From Macrophomina tecta (Eukaryota > Ascomycota > Dothideomycetes > Botryosphaeriales > Botryosphaeriaceae), in the NCBI GenBank assembly GCA_024180945.1, contig JAKSGN010000035.1:1-64000 (forward strand): a stretch of DNA of 64,000 bases, given 5' to 3'. The first letter of the stretch is position 1, and every line of letters begins with the position of its first letter. The translations under genes were made by a program, and so were the position numbers. Below are positions 59,114 to 64,000 of this stretch, one piece after another. A model generated the notes under the pieces. It had not been told where the DNA came from and made no database searches. It saw only the letters and a list, made by a program, of their open reading frames with translations.

Positions 59114-60375
59114 CTACGGGTATTCTTGAATCTGAGAGTCTGTAGCATTGACCACGGCCTGCGCCATCAATATCTGCTGGTTATCCATATCAAATACCAC
59201 GTATGCAGCCTGAAGGAACGGCGCGCCCAGCGACGCCGGCTCCTCGTCGCTGACATCGACCGGCAACTGACAGAGAGGCTCCCCAGCATTGTCTGTCGCC
59301 GGCGATCCGTCGTCGTTTGTGAGCGGTAACATCAGCATCTCCATCGGCAGTTCGACAGATGCCTGTCTGAAGCCGAAGACGAGCTTGGAGTCGGCGGCGT
59401 TGCACCTAACGGGCCCGACGCCTTCGTCGCGATTGAAAGTCGTGCCCATTTGATCCGCAAGGGCGCTCAGCATCGCGGACGGCATGCTCATACCGGGGTT
59501 TCCGGAGTCAAGGAGGGTGACCGGGAGGCCTTCAGGCGCGAGATTTGTCTTTTGAGCGGGTGGTTCGGTATTGTTTGCGGAGACAAATTCGAGGGCATCC
59601 CAGCTTACGACGAAGGAGGGGATTTGATTGTCGTTGTTAACCAAGATGGGCATTGATCGGAGCTCTCCAGAGAATTTGGCGGAGTCAGTGCCTCCGAAGA
59701 GAACAGACCCGTTCGCGGCGCCTATTGTCTCATGTAAGTAGGGCAGTGGTGGAATTCGTGGTGGTTTTGCTCCAGGGACGTACGGAAATCGTTCATGTAC
59801 AGACTGAAAGCGTTTGACTTGATCTTGCCCTCCGCCTTCATCTGCGCGGGTAGGTTTGGATACAGTTCCTGGGCCGCTTCCCCTTGGATTGGGCCCACGC
59901 CGAATATGGGAACCAGCGGAGTCTGTGGAGGAAGGCTACCATTGGACACCAGGCCGAACTGCACTTTCGACACAGCCGAACCCCCGAAGGAGACCGCCCC
60001 GACGGCTACTGTTCCGTCCAACTGCACGCCATTCACAAAATTTGTGGCGAACGGTGTTCTCTGTACGAGTAGAGACGAACTGTTTGGCCTAACGGCTCCA
60101 GTCTCGAAGTCCGTTCCAGAGCATTGCTGCTGCACATCCTGGCAGATGGCACTGTCTCTCCTGGGAATGACGAGGTCACTGCTGCCGGTGTCGAAGACCC
60201 CGGTCACTGCCTGAGCTGGTGTTCCGAATCCGGCTTTGATAAGCGCAGTGAATGGCGGGGTTTTGGTCGAGTGGATTAGGGGAGTCTCAACGACATTTAG
60301 ACCTTGAGCGAGCACCACAGCGAGTAAAGGTTGGAATGATAAGACATGAGAAGTGATAAGCGAGTTGGTCAACAT
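59114..60375 (-). CDS. Secreted pepsin-type (A1) aspartic protease, 399 aa, with altered second catalytic motif
   Basis: Exon 1 is 60375-59784 and exon 2 is 59721-59114; the 62-nt intron is GTACGT...ACAATAG. Residues 1-25 form a signal peptide (..FQPLLAVVLAQG). The first active-site motif is D62-T-G-S-S-D within VFDTGSSDLVI. The second is D269-S-G-N-P-G within TLLDSGNPGMSMP, where the family normally has D-S/T-G-T/S-T/S. The aspartate is kept but the residue after Gly is Asn. The flap region (FVNGVQLDGTVAVGAVSFGG) lacks the usual Tyr. LFGGTDSAKFSGEL and GAPFLQAAYVVFDMDNQQI are family hallmarks. Length is normal, with no GPI tail. It is probably an extracellular peptidase, or a family member with weakened activity. 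Confidence 0.9.
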
Positions 60376-61857
60376 GATTCAGTTTTGTATGCTACGGTGC
60401 TTCCGGAAAGATGCGCACCATCAACGTCATATTTTGTAGACGATGCGGTGGCTTTTATGTTGCAAAGATTATAGTTTTTCTACCTGTCTTCTACTTCCAC
60501 GGCTGCAACCCTCACGAAACACTTGAGGGTAATGTACTCGTTGTACTAGCCCAAGCGCTAGCAGACCTTATCGATAACTCGTCAGATGTAACATGAGGCT
60601 ATCTATTATAAGGTACTCTGCTTAGATGTGAACGGCAGTGAAGCAGTAGGGCTGTTTAGCAGCGATGGCTGGACGGCAAGTTGCGCTCCGTGCACACGCA
60701 TCTATTTCGTGGTAGTTCAGAAATTTGCCTTGGCATAGAGAGATGAGGCAGCGTCAGTTTCTAGATGTAATAGTGTTGTGTAGCCGTGCGTGCTCCAAGG
60801 GTGAATTGAAAGGGTCTAGGAGACTACCTGCCTACTCAAAGTAATACTGCCCTTAGTTTTCCTTTCCGGCAAGGTGTTTCTCTACGATTCAAAGCATAAC
60901 AAGGCTTACCGCGAGCAAATTCGGTCTCAAATAAAAATTTGGCTAAGGCGCTGCACACAGCCGCAGGGCAAATGATTGGGGGAGAAGCTTGGAGTTCAAA
61001 CATGCTCTTCACCCATGAGGTACTGAGCCCAGTTGGAATCGGAATCTATTCCATCCAAGTTAGCACGGGATCCTAGCGTGGCCTAAAGGGAAAGTCTTTT
61101 GGCCATTTCTGTCTGGAGTGTGGAATGGTGTCGCCCGTTCTGTTTCAAACGTGAAACAGTCAAAACGATGTCTTACGTGCTCCTCCGTATCTTGCGGTCA
61201 GAAGAGAAGCCGTGCAATCGTGATACACTCCCTTTAGGATTGCGAACAAGATGTTGTAGAAGAGGATGCGTCGGAAACCGCACCAGGTCCGCTTCATCTC
61301 GTGTGTGTACCTTCCTGAGTCATATCTCGAATCGCACACAGCGCAGCTGAATTAGTAGTGATTAAATTGGAATACATGAACTGGGGAGGACGATGGGACC
61401 CAAAAGATGATTACCAGGAAATAACTCACGGGACCAAGTGATGCTCATTTACTCCGAATTGGAGGCTGTGACACGGTCGGTCAAGGCACGTTATCCGACC
61501 ATCTAATTGAGAGCTCGAACGGAATCTCATTTTAGCATATAGAGAGAAAGAAAAGCGATTATGCGTTCGGTGGTGCACTTGGGGAGGTCCACCTCATTAA
61601 GGCTGAGGAACATGGCGTGCTTCCCCGCGGGTATCCGGGGCGGGGGAAGCGAAGGAATGGAAGCAGTCACAAGCAGTTTTTCCGAATACTTGCATCCAGA
61701 TGAATCCATCCCCTCACATCGGCGCGTGCGTACTTCACACGATTAGCTGACATCTCAATCAAACAACTGGAGGCACTGCTCATTCGCGCTTGGCTGATAG
61801 ATTTTCTACAAAAATACACTCGCACGGCATTTTAGCTAAGCTACAGTTTCGCTGCGC
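60376..61857. other. Upstream region of the protease gene and intergenic DNA
   Basis: No supported gene in 1.5 kb. Only short frames (up to 83 codons) without features. Confidence 0.5.
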
Positions 61858-62352
61858 TTAGACTTGTTCCCGGAGCTCACTATTCTGAGTGCCTGGAAAA
61901 TTTCGAATGGGAGGCAAGACTCGCGTCATGCTCACCCCAGAACAAGCTTCTCCCATATCAGCTGCTGATGATGATGCTGCCGATGCGCGGCTGCCTTGTC
62001 GGAAGGATGACCCCGAATATCTCCTCAGCAGGTCAAGCTGTCTTTTGCCATGAAGTTTGACGCTCATCATATCCACCAGGATGGCTTCGGGGTTCGCACA
62101 GAGGATGGACACTTGATTCCACGCGACTTCATAGGGGCCGCCTCGTCGATCGATAGCAAAAAGCTGGACGGAAAACTGGATATCCTGACCGCAAAGAGAA
62201 TTGGATTTAAGCACCGTATGACAAGCGAGCTCTTCTCTAACTTTTGGTTCAATACAGCTGATTATGAACCCGTGGTGTCGTGTCATCTTTTGTCCTTTTT
62301 TCTTTTCTTTTTTTTTTTTCCTTTGATATCCGCAATCGGATGAATGCTTCAA
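61858..62352 (-). CDS. Possible small hypothetical protein (164 aa), doubtful
   Basis: A minus-strand frame from ATG at 62352 to TAA at 61858. The N-terminus is Lys-rich because it spans a poly-T tract (about 62296-62320), so the true start may be further in. The middle (IQFSVQLFAIDRRGGPYEVA, PEAILVDMMSVKLHGKRQLD) and the Ser/Ala tail look protein-like. The plus strand at 62032-62270 also reads plausibly (KFDAHHIHQDGFGVRTEDGH), so at most one strand is coding. No family recognised and no splice evidence. Confidence 0.2.
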   Translation of the reverse strand: MKHSSDCGYQRKKKKEKKKGQKMTRHHGFIISCIEPKVREELACHTVLKSNSLCGQDIQFSVQLFAIDRRGGPYEVAWNQVSILCANPEAILVDMMSVKLHGKRQLDLLRRYSGSSFRQGSRASAASSSAADMGEACSGVSMTRVLPPIRNFPGTQNSELREQV

Positions 62353-63072
62353 CTCCGCTCACGTATTTGCACTGGTCATTACGGTGCTTTTGACACTGAT
62401 CTCATAGGACTTGAACGTGCTTCGGGGTGCGCAATGACCGGGCAATGATGTATAAATATATTGGAATTCGGGATCCGGTGTAGAACATTCCGCGGAGTCG
62501 GGCATCCGCAACGATCTGGGCAGTGTTAAAGAAAATGCATCATAACTTGAGAAAGACTGCGGGGTCGATTCGATTTGCTGGTGAGTGCCATGGGATATAA
62601 GACGCATGCAAGACGAGGCCACTATGTACAGGGTTGAATGTGTCAAGGCAGGATGGCGGTGAAAGAAACTGACGGAGCAGAGTCGAGGGCTGGCAGCGGG
62701 CCACCCTTTTGGCTCTTTGAGGTGCGTTATCGATAAGCGAGACCGGCCCTCAAGGTTGCGTCAGTCGCTTCTACCCTCTTCTTCACCCTCGCCCGCGTGC
62801 TAAATTCACTCGGTACTCACCTCTATTTCCACGCCCGCGTCCCGCAGGAAGCACGAACACTTTGCTCTACCCCGCAATGCGTGTCCTGTCCCATATCACC
62901 ACTCCCACTCCGGACTGAGCGCCTGCGCCACCGAAAGAGCTCGACGCCGTTGATCCGAAGCGGCACTTCCGAGCTGACTTGCCCTGCTCGACCGCACGCG
63001 CCCGTCACCTATACCTTTTCTCTCTTTCTCTCTCGCTCCCTCGGCCTATTCGCCGCAGCGCGGTCTACCAGA
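62353..63072 (+). promoter_or_regulatory. Upstream region and pyrimidine-rich leader of the WD40 gene
   Basis: No gene seen. A CT-rich block at about 63014-63047 (CTTTTTCTCTCTTTCTCTCTCG-like, in short runs) lies 25-60 bp before the ATG, as is common upstream of expressed filamentous-fungal genes. No TATA box recognised at a convincing distance. Confidence 0.45.
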
Positions 63073-64000
63073 ATGAGGAATCAGCTTTACAGCAAGCTGC
63101 TTAATCGCGAGCTAGGCTTGCGCGATACCAAGTACTCCCGCGTCCACGACATCTACGGCGACAGACAATGGATTCGTGATCTGGATATCGTCAACGAGCT
63201 CTCAGGTCACTCTGGATGCGTGAATGCTCTCTGGTAAACAACACTTATATCCTGCAACGCTGTATGTGCGCTAATATTGCCCCTCGTAGTTGGTCCAAGT
63301 CCGGCCAGTTGCTGGCATCAGGCTCAGATGACCAACATGTCAACCTTCACTCCTACCTCCCCCAGTCCTCTGACAATCAATTCGAATTCACCACTACGAT
63401 CGCCACCGGCCACCGCGCCAATATCTTCTCCGTCAAGTTCATGCCTTACACCAATGACCGTACTATCGTGACTGCCGCTGGAGACGCCGAAGTCCGCATC
63501 TTCGATATCGAATACGCCGGGAGCTCGTCCGTCCACTCGGCGCCTTCAAACACCACTCCGCGGCCCCGCGGCTTAAACACTGTCTATGATGGCGTGCGCT
63601 TCCTTGGCGAGAGCTCTTCGAATTGCAAGGTCTTCCGTTCGCATAGTGATAGGGTGAAAAGGATTGTTACCGAGTCCTCACCATGGCTCTTCTTGACGTG
63701 CTCGGAGGATGGTGAAGTTCGCCAATGGGATGTCCGTCAACCCGAGTCTCGCTATCCAGCTCCAAGCACATTGAGTAGGCGCACTGCTGAAGACGACAAT
63801 GTGCCGCCACCTCTCATTTCATACAAGCGCTACCACCTCGACTTGAACACCATCTCTTGTTCGCCCAGCCAGCCGCACTACATTGCTCTTGGGGGTGCTC
63901 ATCTACACTGCTTCCTGCATGACCGACGGATGACGGGTCGGGACAAACTGCGTGAAAGGGGCGCCTCACTCGCTTCTCCGGATAAGCTCTCAGATCACGA
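63073..64000 (+). CDS. WD40-repeat protein resembling DCAF6/NRIP (CUL4-DDB1 substrate receptor type), 5' part
   Basis: Exon 1 is 63073-63233; a 56-nt intron (GTAAAC...CTCGTAG, branch CTAAT) ends at 63289; exon 2 starts at 63290 and is open to the window edge, giving 290 residues. The start is the ATG giving MRNQLYSKLLNRELGL. The order LNRELGL, YGDRQWIRDL, HSGCVNALCW, GSDDQHVNL, TGHRANIFSVKFMP, then SEDGEVRQWDVR (W200-D-V-R203, a WDxR box) follows human DCAF6 closely. Such WDxR proteins bind DDB1 and bring substrates to CUL4 ubiquitin ligases. That role is inferred from family. An insertion between WD blades (about 125-160) is fungal-specific or divergent. The C-terminal half lies outside the window. 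Confidence 0.9.

Overview
This is nuclear DNA of a filamentous ascomycete (Pezizomycotina, possibly a dothideomycete; the class is a guess). The signs are short GT...AG introns of 54-102 nt with CTNA-type branch points, a Zn2Cys6 regulator, a fungal BTB-family gene, and a 29.9-kb AT-rich block of retrotransposons carrying the C-to-T mutations of repeat-induced point mutation (RIP). In that block TpG and CpA are almost absent and TpA is everywhere. Everything here was read by eye from the sequence.

Region 1 (1-29,876) is a nest of RIP-mutated LTR retrotransposons. Gypsy copy 1 (a chromovirus with a C-terminal chromodomain) starts left of the window and ends at 19147. A complete Ty1/copia element (3242-8903, target duplication AAAGT) and a complete second gypsy element (9407-17651) are nested inside it. 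A third complete gypsy element lies at 20221-28349 (duplication GTTAC), and an inverted solo gypsy LTR at 28641-29370 (duplication CTAGC). No intact transposon gene remains.

Region 2 (29,877-34,340) is a transition zone holding debris of host genes. One broken gene is split by a 167-bp solo LTR (30296-30462, duplication CGAGG), and its frame is exactly restored when the LTR is removed. An inverted copy of that LTR (31595-31761) borders the 3' fragment of a second host gene, which carries an in-frame TAA where CAA is expected. Then come an intact tRNA-Lys(CUU) gene and a 446-bp unmutated solo LTR (33895-34340, duplication TCTTA).

Region 3 (34,341-64,000) is gene-bearing. It holds a 3,961-codon intronless gene for a secreted Ser/Leu/Pro-rich repeat protein (minus strand), a possible BTB-family remnant, a BTB/POZ-family gene broken by one TGA, a Zn2Cys6 transcription factor, a secreted A1-type aspartic protease with an unusual second catalytic motif (minus strand), and the 5' part of a WD40 gene resembling DCAF6/NRIP that runs off the right end. 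I see no biosynthetic cluster or shared pathway. The giant wall-like protein and the protease are both predicted to be secreted. The long intergenic spaces show no coding signal I can support.
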